Shown piece by piece: positions 43,440-54,639 of a DNA stretch of 64,000 nt. The stretch is from Psococerastis gibbosa. Lineage: Eukaryota > Arthropoda > Insecta > Psocodea > Psocidae. The first letter of the stretch is position 1. Every line of letters starts with the position of its first letter. The stretch lies in the NCBI GenBank assembly GCA_963971405.1, contig OZ020491.1:254910-318909 (forward strand). The letters run 5' to 3'. The notes beneath the pieces were generated by a model that was given only the letters and a program-made list of their open reading frames with translations, had not been told where the DNA came from and searched no databases. A program made the translations under genes and the position numbers.

Positions 43440-44200
43440 CTGTGAGCGATTCTATGGCCCTCTCAATTGTCATCATCATATCTTGTTTCGTGCTGTACTA
43501 TAAACAAATGTCCTTAATTCTACCCCATAAATAATAGTCGAAAACGGTTAGGTCTGGTGACCGTGGTGGCCATGATACGGGCCCATTGCTGCCTATCCTC
43601 CAATTTCTAAATTGACGATCGAGCTCTGCCCGTGCCAACCGCGAAAAATATGGCGGGGCTCCATCGTGCTGGTACCACAATATTTGCCGCATTCACAAGG
43701 ATACGTTTTGCATTAATAATCCCAAATGATTTCTTAAGAAGTCAGCATAAACAGGGCCGGTTACTGTAGCTTGAAAGAAATAGGGTCCGACAATTTGGCT
43801 ATCCAATATGCCACACCACACATTTATAAACTTCCACATACGTTGGTTATCCACCTGTGTGGATGTGGGCATTATCCAGATTAACATCGCTGTTGCTCCT
43901 AAAAGTCGCCCCATCTGACCAGAGGACTCTGCGATGAAATCCACGAGGCATGCATTGCAAAATGACAGTCTGCTCCATGTAGCTCCTGGTGCAAAGACAA
44001 AATATGATATGGATACCATTTTGCATCTTGAAAAATTCTAACAATTGTACCTTTTGGCACACCCGAATCACTTACTAGTCGGCCCTGTGAGACGTGAGGA
44101 TCAACAATTGCTGCACCGAGAGTGGCAGGTGCGACTGGGTCCCTCACAGGCCGCTAAATTTTCTTCTCCTTGTTAAACTGGGGTAGTGTATGTATGCCCT
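43440..44200 (-). pseudogene. Tc1/mariner-superfamily transposase, frameshifted
   Basis: A DDE transposase relic on the minus strand. The helix-turn-helix part gives RDPVAPATLGAAIVDPHVSQ, LVSDSGVPKGTIVRIFQDAK and WYPYHI. Then FHRRVLWSDGATF (first catalytic Asp), NQRMWKFINVWCGI, VTGPVYADFLRNHL, and QHDGAPPYFS (second Asp) followed by WPPRSPDLTVFDYYLWG (third acidic site). At least three frame changes join these. The motifs are those of a mariner-like group common in insects (H/QDGAPPHFS, WPPRSPDLTP.D..LWG). It cannot be active. A possible end lies at 42361; the opposite end was not found. Confidence 0.75.
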
Positions 44201-44879
44201 GTCGTCCTTCCTTTTAGGAGCATGTAACATTACAGTATACTGATTACTATATATAGATAGTCACATTCTTAATACATACATTCATAATGCTATCAATGCT
44301 GCCACATCGTGCTTTGAATCGTCCTTCCAATGGATTCCGTCGCTGTTGTATAGTTTGTTACTGCCAAAAAGATATTCGATATTGACATATATTGCCCCAA
44401 CTGAAAACCTACACTTACCTTTTCTGCACCATTGCGTCCAGACTTAATTCTGGTGAAGTCTTACAATTTCCCCAGTTTCGGTATGGGTGGAGGCCCGATG
44501 ACAATAATTGTAGTAAATTTTGGGGCAAGGTCTCTTGCCCATTTTCATTTGAATGGCTCACATGAATTGTTTCTGAAAATTATTAAATTAATGACAAACT
44601 TACACTTCATTTCATGATAGCAACAGTCTTATTATTGCTGGAGGGGGTCTTTGAGCTGGACTTATGAAGCCTGGTAAAAGTAGAAATGTATTTATGGGAA
44701 TTATTGCTGGGGAAAAAAGTAATTGGGCAATGTTTGTTGGTAATTTTATGGCCTACAAAGAAATAAATAAATAATTACTTTTGTTCTTTTATTAAGCCAA
44801 CCTATCGGAGTTAGGGGTATAAAGCCCGGGACCGCCTGCTTTACATGCCCTCCGAAGCATGGCCAAAAAATCAATATGT
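44201..44879. other. Unassigned sequence with a possible minus-strand donor
   Basis: Nothing is firmly recognisable. On the minus strand, GCAATGGTGCAGAAAAG|GTAAGTG at about 44412-44435 looks like the end of an exon with a good donor, lying upstream of the transposase relic, which might be an intron or chance. Confidence 0.25.
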
Positions 44880-45262
44880 ATACAGTATATATATATTTGT
44901 ATGTTAATTTAAAGCAAAACGTTGCAATCGTTTTTGAGAAAACATTTGAGTTGGTGGTAAAAAATGCGAATACATATGAGGGACTGGAACACATTGTTAA
45001 ATTCGAAAATTGCATAAGCGGAACGGTTTATTCAATGCGTACAAGTGTTCCAATTGCGATCCTATCGTGGTCATCTAGTACATGCAAATTTTCCTCAAAT
45101 TCTATTGTGTAGTTTGGTCCCAAGTGGAGTTGCCAACAGACATTGAGACAGATTGACGGACATTTTGTAAAAACCTTAGAAGATCCGTTGAAATCTCGAA
45201 ATGGAATTGTTGACCATCACAAACAAAGCTTTCTTTATCCCAACGTACGAATAATTGCATAG
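44880..45262 (-). mobile_element. Helitron-like element, degenerate copy
   Basis: Diverged remains in reverse order: ATCGTTTTTGAGAAAACATTT, GAGACAGATTGACGGAC (eroded GACA tract), ATCCGTTGAAATCTCG, GACCATCACAAA and AAAGCTTTCTTTATCCCAACG. Both ends are eroded. It is clearly older than the full-length copies. Confidence 0.5.
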
Positions 45263-45353
45263 CAAATTATATTAATATAAATAATTAGGCCTCCTGTACT
45301 GCTTCATGATCAACGTTGGTTCTGTGTAGTAGCCAACCAATAAAAGCTTGCAT

Positions 45354-46930
45354 TAGTATACTCGTACATACTTTTCAATATGTCGTTGGTCTCCAGCATG
45401 ACTACAGCTGCAAGGTCCAATGACTGCAATAACCCCACTCTGCTTCTCATTTGGGAGATTTTAAATCCGGGTATCGTCAGCGATCGGGGGTGTGCGTGGA
45501 TTTTCACTGAAAAAATAATACCGTGTAATATATCCACTGTATGTGTGGACTCGTCTTGCAAATAAATAGCATAACTACTATACAATGTGAGTAGTAACTG
45601 CACTGGCTGCAGCCTGAATTGTCATATTTGCTTGCAGGATGTCCTGGGACATTTAACGTGAGGAGTAGATCTGAGATGCCTGGGCGTTGGCTTGGGTTTG
45701 TGGTGATAGGATGGCGTGAGAGCTACGCCACTGGAGAATAAGTCTGTTGGCTGGCAACAGTCAATTGTTTTGGGTAGTAATGGTATACCCTATACCCCAG
45801 GGTAGATCCCTTGAACAATGACATCAAATCATAGTAGATTGAAACCCATAAAAGCATGCTTTAGTGTACACGTACATACTTATATTGGCTATTAGACGTC
45901 TACCTTACTCTTCTTCTTGTTTTTCAATATGTCGTTGGTCTCCAGCATGACTACAGCTGCAAGGTCCAATGACGGCAATAACCCAACCCTGCTTCTCATT
46001 TGGGAGATTTTAAATCCGGGTATCGTCAGCGATCGGGGGTGTGCGTGGATTTTCACTGAAAAAATAATACCGTGTAATATATCCACTGGATGTGTGGACT
46101 CGTCTTGCAAATAAATAGCATAACTACTATACAATGTGAGTAGTAACTGCACTGGCTGCAGCCTGAATTATCATATTTGCTTGCAGGATGTCCTGGGACA
46201 TTTAACGTGAGGAGTAGATCTGAGATGCCTGGGCGTTGGCTTGGGTTTGTGGTGATAGGACGGCGTGAGAGCCACGCCACTGGAGAATAAGTCTGTTGGC
46301 TGGCGACATTCAATTGTTTTGGGTAGTAATGGTATACCCTATATCCCAGGGAAGATCCCTTGAACAATGGTGAAATAAGACATCATTTAGTGTACACGTA
46401 CATACTTATATTGGCTAGTAGACGTCTACCTTACTCTTCTTGTTTTTCAATATGTCGTTGGTCCCCAGCATGACTACGGCTGGTAGGTCCAATAACCCCA
46501 CTCTGCTGCTCTGCATTTGTGAGGTTTGAAATCCCGGTATCGTCAGTGATCTGGGGTGTGCGTGGATTGTCACTGAAATTATAATACAATATAGTATATC
46601 AACTGTATGTGTGGTTTGAAAGGTCCGTCACTTCTTGCAAATCAATAGCATAACTAAGCAATGGCCAAAGGCCGTGCCCAGGTTTTTTTTTTGGTGGGGG
46701 GGGGGGGTCCAAATTTGTGTATTCTATTCAATGTACCTTTTATTTCGGAGGGGGTACGCACCCCCTGGTCACGGCCTTGCTAGTAACGGCACTGGCTGCA
46801 GCCTGAATTGTCATATTTCCCTGCAGGATGACCTGGGACAATGTCATTGCTTCGTTTAACGTGTGGAGTAGATGTCTGGGGGTCGGCTTGGGCTTGTGGT
46901 GATATAGCGCCAGATTTTCATATTATTTTG
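45354..46930 (-). repeat. Three tandem units derived from a LINE ORF1 tail
   Basis: Units start near 45354, 45862 and 46388 (periods of about 508-526 bp) and share GTACATACTT, CAATATGTCGTTGGTC, CAGCATGACTAC, CGGGTATCGTCAGCGAT and CACTGGCTGCAGCCTGAAT. On the minus strand each encodes a worn version of RPGISDLLLTLN..., CKQI(or N)IIQAAASAVTT, matching the C terminus of the ORF1 at 52262-53230. A G-run MITE (46665-46779) interrupts the third unit. No unit is an intact gene. Confidence 0.65.
46665..46779 (+). mobile_element. G-run MITE in tandem unit 3
   Basis: CAAAGGCCGTGCCCAGG and the inverted right end CAAGGCCGTGACCAGG bracket 115 bp with a long G run. Comparison with units 1 and 2, which lack it, shows where it entered. 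No clean target duplication is visible. Confidence 0.5.
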
Positions 46931-47877
46931 TTAGGAAACTGCTTGGTTTGGGTTCAACTACAAAATAGGGCCACTACGACGTTTCTCACGTGTCATGCGA
47001 GTCTCGAAGGGACGAGCGGCGTAACGCCCAATGGAACCACGCTAATGCGAGGCCCCGACGGGGCGAGCTGCCGTCCGCCGCAGGCGGTCCCAAGCCCCGC
47101 TCTTATATTATAAAGTTAGACTACTATTTCCTAAAGTTACCGTACTAATTAATTTCTTCTTACTTCCAGTACCACTTTAATTATGAGAGATGGTACGGTT
47201 ATGTTCAAAATGGTCTATAATCAACATAAAACTACTTTTAAAACATTTAAAAATTAACAGAACATACTGTACCTATAATTTGGATTTCAATATATAGTAG
47301 ATTGGGGGTTTATTTAGGCAGCAATAACCTGCAATATCGCTGGTTTGTCACCTTTTTTACATTATTAGCCCAGGGTAGATCCCATGAGAAATAGTGAAAA
47401 AAAAAAACATTAAATTATAGTAGAATGAAACCCATTGGAAATGGAAGATATTATGACAAACATAAGGGTGAAAGGTTTTGGTGTTTTATTTTTAACTTTT
47501 ACAAAAAACATTTTATTAAGTGAAATTTGGTGAAAACTAACCTTTTTATGTTCTAGCTACACTGTAATTTTTTCGATTTAAAGTATTAATTTTTTTCACC
47601 TAATTTTGACTATATAATGTGGAGAAAGCACCCTAATTTTGTATCGAAAAATCTCACATCAAAATGTTGATTTTTTTTTTTTTTTAAATTAGGTGGGCTT
47701 CGTTGAAATCTCTACTTTCGGATGGTGTAAAAAAACAATGTACACTACATATTTTGAAAAATGTAAAAAACGAAATCGAAAAATGATTCAATTTTTTAAT
47801 ATAGTCCGGTCAATTTAGTCATCCGAAATTACAGTAATTCGCACCTAATATTGTACTGAAATATCATTGTTATTTAT
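46931..47877. other. GC-rich hairpin patch, then unassigned sequence
   Basis: 47000-47105 is much richer in GC than its surroundings and carries short palindromes (GGCCCCGACGGGGC, CCGCCGCAGGCGG). The rest is AT-rich with no gene seen. Confidence 0.35.
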
Positions 47878-47985
47878 TTGTTTGCTTTGCAATTTTTACG
47901 TAGTATAGGGAAAGCTGTGTGAGTTGTGACTGTCAAAATTTTCACAATTTTTCAAGGGATTTACCCTGGACTGTTAAGCAGGAAG
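47878..47985 (+). mobile_element. Helitron-like element, 5' fragment
   Basis: TTTGCTTTGCAATTTTTACG, TAGTATAGGGAAAGC, a GTGAC block and TTTCAAGGGATTTACCC match the first 100 bp of the full copies. The remainder is absent. Confidence 0.5.
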
Positions 47986-49744
47986 TTAATGGGGGTAAAA
48001 ACTGTCAAATAATACTAATAATAATGTCTTTACATAAAAAAAATTATGTAGATTCAACGAGATTAAGGCCTATGGCCCTCTCTTACACCTAACTGTACAT
48101 ATCAACGATAGTTACGTTGAAATATAATTTTGTTAACTATATCCATACAGAATATCAGTCATACCTATAAGATAACGGTCACACTAATTCACATTCGCTA
48201 CCATCTACGTGCACACTCACATTTCCTCACACATTTACACGCAGCCTTGCCTTGTTCAACCGGTGACAGTGGCTTGCTGACTAAGGAGAAATGTATAATA
48301 TTTATTTTTGAATACGTAGAGAGGAGTGGCACGAATTTCTATGGCTATCGAGTTCCATAGATGAGAAATGAAGAGTGAAAGATTCGGGAATGAGAGGGAT
48401 GGGTTAGAAGGAGGGGCCGCCCCCACGAGTATTATAGGCTCGCGAGGAAAGTGGAGTAAGGGACGAGAAGAGGTAGGTTGGGGATTGGGACATTTGTTAT
48501 AATGAAGAATATATTGGCTAAAAAAAGAAACAATAACATTATAGGGAGTATAACTGTATTATGGTAGAATCCAAGTTTACTCTGTACCGTTGAATATGTA
48601 CCTACCAGTAAGAATGAGTCTGCGCAGTACCTACTTCCTTTTTTATTCCAGTGTACTTTGTCTTTTTTTCTGTTTTCCGATAGATTCCTCGTACTTGTCA
48701 TTTTTTACTGACCCGTCTTTGGATAGAAATATCTCGTCAATGTCAATGCACTCTGTGCCAACTAAAATAAACGATTTAAGAGGGTGACACTATGTACTCG
48801 GCCAACTGAAAGAACCGGTACGAATGAACCCCTACATGTTTTCCTATATTCATCAATTATTAGTACAACAGTTAAATACCTAAATATGTGGTTCCAATTA
48901 TCTATGGCAAAGAAGTCATTTTATGCTGTAACATTATTCGCTACCTACATTACAGCAAAGGATTAATTGTTTTAATTTAAGTGACAGAGAAATGTGGAAA
49001 CGTCCCGCCATTATCTCCCGGGCCCGGTCCATGTACTGTTTTAGTATTTCCAAGAGTTGACTTATGTCAGTGGTTTGATTTTCTGGGTGTAAGTTCGGCT
49101 GTGAGGCCCATGGATTCGGTGCGTCCTGTTTGCGGAGCGCACTACCGTTTGCTGTTTTGTCCTCATCATAATTCCACATGGTTTTTGTTGTATTATTAAT
49201 GATGCACCCCAGGGGCGCCCAGTTTTAAAAAAGTCGGGGGGGGGGGGGGGGCAAAAGAGAGATGACCCCCCCCCAACTATCATGGAAATTGTAATGGCTT
49301 GGGTTTAGCTCCTGAGGAAATTTTTTTTTAGCATTTTTCTCAACTATGCAACACCTTAGACTTTTATACCCCTTGCCCTTACTAAGTTGCTACCCTTAAA
49401 AAAGCAACAAAAATAGCGTTTGAATAAACTTCTTACAGAATATAGAATATATACCTAGTGTATTACGATTATTAAAAATTACAAATGCACCATCAATAAC
49501 TTGTCAGCATACTCAGAATCATAGCTCCAGCAGGGTAAATGTCGATCGCCGCACTGACGTTTGGTTTATGAATTCGTTCATGAAGTTTTTTATTGAGTTC
49601 ACTCTTTTTGGAGTCACGTTACCTCGAAGGTGGGTACCAAATAAGTATTTAGTACTTATATTCGCGCCAAAATTCAAGCATTCTATTGTAGTATTAGCAT
49701 TCTACTAGTTAAACATTTCTTCGTCCTATGTTTTAAGTCAGAAA
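47986..49744. other. Unassigned sequence
   Basis: No supported gene. CAGGGGCGCCCAGTTTT at 49211, followed by a 17-G run and a C run, looks like one end of a G-run MITE. Open frames in 48130-48800 show no recognised motif. Confidence 0.3.
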
Positions 49745-49849
49745 TTAAACATTTTCAATGAAATATGGAAAAGCCCAGGAAAAGTAAAGGGGATTGGTAG
49801 GCCTTAAGCCACTTTTCCTGTCTGGGGGGCAAAATGTTACGTGCCCCCC

Positions 49850-50740
49850 CCGTAGTGGGCTTCCCTGATGCACCCTCTGTAGTTGGCTGGGTGATTCTCT
49901 GAGTAGTTCGCACATTTGAATCTGGATAAATCTGTTAGTGTACACTGGCTGGCTGCGTGTTCTTGTCCGCAACGGATGCATCGAGTTGCCATGCGGCAGT
50001 TTTTTGTGACATGTGTATACGATAGACATTTGCATTACTGCAATGGAGTCTTCCTTGGAACATAGTCGACAACATCGATTTTTTGATTTCGTTGAGTTGG
50101 ATAATTTCCCTAGCTTTGATGGTGTCTTCCATCGTTATCATGAACAGTGGAAGGGGCCGTCTTGCTTTATCAGATGTTTGAGTTGAGCAACTTCAATGAC
50201 AGGGAATCCAAGTGCTATTAGCTCGTTCTTGATGTCTAAAATATCGGTAGTGTGGTGCAATTTTTTGATGACGACCTTTATCGGTTTTGTTGTGCCTGGT
50301 GGTCTAATTACATAGTATTTAAATTAATCCTCTCCGTCCAGCATGGATATTCGATTTTTTATAGTCTGTTATTGTGCTTACTCTTATAGCAAGGAAGTCA
50401 TTTGGTAGTGTATGAATGAAAGGCCTGGAAGTGAGCTTACCTACCGTATTTTAGCTTCTTATGTGTATGTACACAGGTGATTTTGACTATTGGGGTAATG
50501 TTTATCTTGTCTTTGTCTGATGCAGGGATAAATACAGGAAGTTTATTAGAGTTGCTTGGAGTGACTTCTTTCCCTTGTAGTATTTGGGACCTGTTGGCTG
50601 TTGGCATGTTTATCACAGAATGTTCAATGCTGTCTGCTTGTTCAGAGTTCCATGCCGGAAATGTCTTCAATTGGATTTCCAGACGTCTGTTGTTTGTATT
50701 CGGCTCTTGAAGCCATGTCAGTTTCCGCACTATTGTCAAT
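49850..50740 (-). pseudogene. I/Jockey-type LINE ORF1, broken copy
   Basis: On the minus strand, an N-terminal variable part (RSQILQGKEVTPSNSNKLPV) is followed by DIKNELIALGFPVIEVAQLK, which parallels the DIKQDLEARGFQVTEVTQLK segment of the ORF1 at 52262-53230. It ends with two or three worn CCHC knuckles (C..CLSYTHVTKNC, CIRCGQEHAASQC and CANYSENHPANYRGC) that need frame changes to read. It is a gag-like nucleic-acid-binding protein relic. The stretch just upstream (50750-51250) resembles 54740-55000 and is probably the LINE 5' region. Confidence 0.6.
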
Positions 50741-51349
50741 ATCTCTTATATCGAAATGGGGACAGGTGGGGGCACACAGCACTCACACCGCACTGCATAC
50801 ACTCACCACACTCGCACTAACGTAGAACACCGAGTTTTGACTCCCAAATATAAGTTGCCAAAACTCAGTGTTCCGAGTATAAAATTAAAGAAAATTTAGC
50901 CGCACATTTATACTATTTACACACTTTTCATTGTAGTACACAAAATAAGCATGTCATAAAATGTTCAGGAATAATCGACTAATTAATTGAATAAGACCGA
51001 TCTTAACCAACCGAATAAAACCGGATCCGATCGATCTCCTAATTGTTGTACCGGCCCCAACCGCGCCAGTGGAAATGGTGATGGCCGACCTGGTTTCGAG
51101 TACCAACCGCCACCTCTCGAAAACAAAAGAAGTGATACTGGACCGAAGCCCAGACCCTTATGCCCTCTCCCGAAAATGATAAGTGGAAGGTGCCTATGGG
51201 TCTGCTCATTGAGCATGTTGACCCCTATCGAAGAAGTTATGTAGCCTAATGTTGAACCCGAAGGGAAGAGTTACTCTTCGTGTGTCTAATAAAGTGTTGT
51301 TAGTAATCGTTACAGCCAGGAAGGCGATAGGAGATAGTACAGAGTTAGA

Positions 51350-52270
51350 TTAACGGAAGAAAGAGAAGAGGGGAAGTAAGTTTATTATTGTAGGAGGGAG
51401 GGGAGCTTTTTGGAGCTGTTCTTGCGCTTTCTCACCACAACGGGTCGCCCAGATAGGGCAACCATCGGTTAGTATCGGTCTTAATAGCATTTTATACAGT
51501 AATATACCATTTGAAATAGATAGTTGAGATTTGCTTCTAAAGAGAGAAATGATACGATTATAACCACCCTTGGCCTTACTAATAGTCTGTTTGACGTGTG
51601 CTCTAAAACTCAATCGAGTATCAAGGAGTACTCCGAGATACATCACTTGCTTTTTCCATGGGATACTTGCTTGGCCCAAGTGGGTATAGCCGTACTCTCA
51701 GAAGGGATCTCTGGTCATACGTTGGGAGAACATGATCGCTTCCGTTTTACTCGGATTAATCTTAACCTGCCAGAGATCCCTCCATTTGGAGATAGCCTGT
51801 AATGCTGTATTTAATGTATTTACAATGCATGACTTGCTTGTGCTCAGGGAGTATATGACCGTATCGTCTGCGTCAACTCCTATGTTGACATTCTTAGGTA
51901 CTTTCATGTCATTTATAAAAAATGTAAAAAGAACTGGCCCTAGAATACTTCCCTGAGGCACACCAGCATGAATATTATGTACAGTTGATTTTAGTCTATT
52001 TACATCTACAAAGAAGAGTCGGTTAGTTATATATGAATGAATTAAGGTGATCATGCCATCCTTGATTGGGGTTTTTAGAAATTTATAAATTAAACCTTCA
52101 TGCCAGACAGCATCGAAGGCCCTGGCAATGTCCAGGAAAACTGCACCTGTGTGCTTTTTTCTATTCCAACCTTGTATAATAGTTGTAGTAATTGTAGTAA
52201 TTCCGGTGTCTTGGAGTAAAGGTCACGACCCACATTCCATGCTGTAATGTTCAGGTGTGTTTTAGCCATA
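51350..52270 (-). pseudogene. I/Jockey-type LINE ORF2, internally deleted
   Basis: ORF2 opens with MAKTHLNITAWNVG at 52269, overlapping the ORF1 stop in ATGGCTAA. After about 30 codons (to LLQLLYK) it jumps to reverse transcriptase sequence: an FLD..RAFDAVWHEGL box readable across frames near 52100-52150, then AGVPQGSILGPVLFTFFIND, IGVDADDTVIY (catalytic region, A/VDADD), QVKINPSKTEAIMF, then VMYLGVLLDTRLSFRAHVKQ and LLYKMLLRPILTDGCPIWAT. Most of the endonuclease and the RT fingers are missing. The frame also shifts at about 51690 and ends at 51350 after KAQEQLQKAP. Confidence 0.7.
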
Positions 52271-53230
52271 GGTAAGCTGCATAGCCAGGCTGAGCATCCG
52301 ACCGGTGATGCTGGTGACTGCACTGGCTGCAGCTTGAATGGTTATGGTTCCTTGTAGGATGTGTTGTGATAATGACATCGCTTCATTTAATGTATTTAGT
52401 AGTTCAGAAATATCTGATGGTTGACTGGAGTTTGTAGGACGGGTGCTTTGCGAGAAAGCTACTCCGTTAGGGAAAGAGTCTCTGCTCTGTTGGGAGGGTT
52501 TATATAATTGTTTTTGAGGTGGGCTGGGTTGTCGTAGGGCTGGGAAGTTCACTTCAGTGTTTTTAGGAGGGTGGGAAGGCTTCGCACTATTAGGGGGGTT
52601 GTGTTGACGAGTCTGGTTCCGGGACTTCTGACGTTTCTGGTCGAAGGACTTGGACGCAGATTTGTACATAGGACAGTTTTTGAAGTTTGCTGTATGATTG
52701 CCATGGCAGTTTGCACATTTGACAAATTCTTTAGCAATATTTTGCCCTTTAGGGCAGTCTTTAGTCGGGTGATTTTCTCCACACTTCACACAACGAGACG
52801 ATATCCTACAATTGTGAGAGAAATGCAGGAAGGACTGGCAATTGTAACACTGCGGGCCTCCACTGAGTCCCCGGTACGGTTCATACTTGCATCTTGTGTA
52901 GTCACATGTCGTAATCGAGAATATTTCCGGAGATTTAGCAGTCTCCGGAAGTGTAATTAGAAAGAGAGGTAATAAGGTTTTAGCCGGGCTTCGAGATTTT
53001 AATTGAGTTACTTCGGTTACCTGGAAGCCTCTTGCTTCCAGGTCTTGCTTGATGTCGTTGGTGTCTGTATCGACTGGTAGGCCACGTAGAACAGCCTTGA
53101 TCTTAGGTAGTTGTTCCGGATCTCGAAACAGGTAATATTGATATACAGGATCTAGTAGTTTGGTTAACGCTTTAAAATCACCAATCGTGGCTACTCTAAT
53201 TGATACCATGTCATTTTTTACCGCAACCAT
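52262..53230 (-). CDS. I/Jockey-type LINE ORF1 (gag-like, CCHC knuckles)
   Basis: A 322-codon frame encodes the RNA-binding protein of the element. Residues about 40-115 (IKAVLRGLPVDTDTNDIKQD, FQVTEVTQLKSR, YTRCKYEPYRG) match the PRE_C2HC-type region that precedes zinc knuckles in such proteins. Three CCHC knuckles follow: C128-C131-H136-C141, C147-C150-H154-C159 and C172-C175-H179-C186. The C terminus (ISELLNTLNEAMSLSQHIL) is the segment amplified at 45354-46930. A 75-codon frame at 53218-53445 (MSESNMEVVQPTEFV) overlaps by 13 bases and is probably its true N terminus, split off by one frameshift. The ORF2 start overlaps the stop codon. Confidence 0.75.
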   Translation of the reverse strand: MVAVKNDMVSIRVATIGDFKALTKLLDPVYQYYLFRDPEQLPKIKAVLRGLPVDTDTNDIKQDLEARGFQVTEVTQLKSRSPAKTLLPLFLITLPETAKSPEIFSITTCDYTRCKYEPYRGLSGGPQCYNCQSFLHFSHNCRISSRCVKCGENHPTKDCPKGQNIAKEFVKCANCHGNHTANFKNCPMYKSASKSFDQKRQKSRNQTRQHNPPNSAKPSHPPKNTEVNFPALRQPSPPQKQLYKPSQQSRDSFPNGVAFSQSTRPTNSSQPSDISELLNTLNEAMSLSQHILQGTITIQAAASAVTSITGRMLSLAMQLTYG

Positions 53231-53445
53231 TGTTGCAGTAAATTGCAGACAAGATTTGGGTATGAGTTCTGCGCCGTTTTCGGGCCGTAGTAGACATTGA
53301 TCGGTAGTATTTTTATGGCTTTCTGACCATCAGCAGGTTGGAAGGTAGGGTTTTGGGTATTGCTAAGAGGCTCAAATCTGTTTGTCACTGGAATGTTTGA
53401 CACAAACTCCGTGGGTTGAACCACCTCCATGTTAGATTCTGACAT
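53218..53445 (-). pseudogene. N-terminal part of the LINE ORF1
   Basis: MSESNMEVVQPTEFV, then PVTNRFEPLSN and IKILPINVYYGPKTAQ, then the frame drifts at LLQQWLR where the 322-codon frame begins (MVAVKNDM). FEPLS and the IP.I.. stretch are usual in front of this ORF1 type, so the two should be read as one gene with a frameshift near 53220. Confidence 0.6.
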
Positions 53446-53726
53446 GTTTACGTCTGAGTATCTGATCTATTTGCTACTTTCCTTTTTAGGGTTGCACTAT
53501 TTTTAACATAACTGTTTGTCAACACTTTACATAAGTCTTTTTGGTGGTCATTGGCTAGGCCGTCTAACACACTATTGAGTTTGTTCATAAGTTGCTGGGT
53601 TGTAACTACTGTTTTTGCCGAAAACGAGTAACGGGTAGATTTTGAGCCTGTTATTGAGTAGTGAGGTGTAAACTTACCCCTGGTAGGTACATAGTTCTTG
53701 CGCCTTTTATTAATATGAAGATCCTT

Positions 53727-53765
53727 TTTTTTTATTTTTTTTTATTTTTATTTATTTTTTTTTTA
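53727..53765 (-). repeat. Poly(A) tail region of the RNase H LINE copy
   Basis: A T-rich tract on the plus strand (A-rich on the minus strand) follows the stop of the RNase H frame at 53837. It is the expected position of the 3' poly(A) end of that minus-strand LINE. It also separates it from the LINE whose ORF1 begins near 53445. Confidence 0.5.
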
Positions 53766-53836
53766 TAATATGCTAGGCGCTCTGCCCGTTTTGGGCTTCC
53801 GCGCTCATGTTGTTATCGCGCCAAACCCAACCCTTC

Positions 53837-54630
53837 TCAGAGTGTTCCGAAGAGGGGGGTTGACATTAGAAATTTTATGACGAGAGAGGTTACCTTCTCG
53901 TCATTTCCCAGCAGGTGTTGCAGAGTGAGGGGGAGCGGCAGAAGGTCTCTGGGGCCAGCGTAACTCGGGCAGGCCAGTAAGATGTGCTCCACCGACAGTG
54001 GTACGCTACAAAACTGGCAGTTCGGAGGCGGTTCACCTGCCATAAGGTGGCCGTGGGTAAGCCTGGAGTGGCCCAGACGCATGCGCGACAGCAGTATCTC
54101 CTCTCGTCTGTAAGGGCGGCTGGCTGTTGCCCACCACCCCAGGCGGGGTTTAATGTCTCGTAACTTGTTGTAATTATGCGATGGACCACTCCAATCCCCC
54201 TGCCAATCTAGCCTGACCAGATGATCGATGTAGGTGCGCACATCATACAAGGTGGTTAATGGCCATGGGACTGAAATTGCTGTTGTTGCCTCTTTAGCGG
54301 CATTGTCTGCTGCCGTATTCCCCGAGATGCCTACATGTGCTGGTACCCAGCAGAATTTCACGACACCTTGTGCATAGATCTGTTTATATGAGCCGTGAAT
54401 GGCTGAAATAAGGAGAGTGTTTTCAGCGGAACTATTTTTTAGGGCTTCTAGGGCACTAAAACTATCTGTGAAAATAATGGAGAATTCCAAGTGATGCTCA
54501 TGGATGCATATACTACCTCCTCCTCTGAGGAGCTTTCTCTTGATTTGGGAGAGGGGGACTGTAGGGACATAAGGCCGTAGGGACAGTCAGACCTTTTTGA
54601 TGGGGAACACAATACACATAAACACAGCAA
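53837..54630 (-). pseudogene. I-type LINE ORF2 RNase H and C-terminal domain
   Basis: The 217-codon frame (53837-54490) encodes IIFTDSFSALEALKNSS (RNase H Asp), FCWVPAHVGISGNTAADNAA (His and Asp region), then the C-terminal tail LLSRMRLGHSRLTHGHLM and PPNCQFCSVPLSVEHILLAC with C-x2-C...H...C. RNase H degrades the RNA strand during copying. The first strand with the initial Asp-Gly-Ser is lost or out of frame (54448-54630 reads GSICIHEHH-like sequence in another frame). Upstream sequence at 54640-55000 looks like a 5' region, so this copy is probably deleted internally. Confidence 0.7.
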
Positions 54631-54639
54631 TATAATAGA

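Noticed and set aside
46841-47113. A 90-codon frame through the GC-rich patch
   Set aside because: The frame joins a LINE-derived unit to a palindromic GC-rich patch and has no domain.
48130-48430. Possible LINE 3' end
   Set aside because: Some phrases look LINE-like when translated, but no ordered reverse transcriptase motifs could be found.
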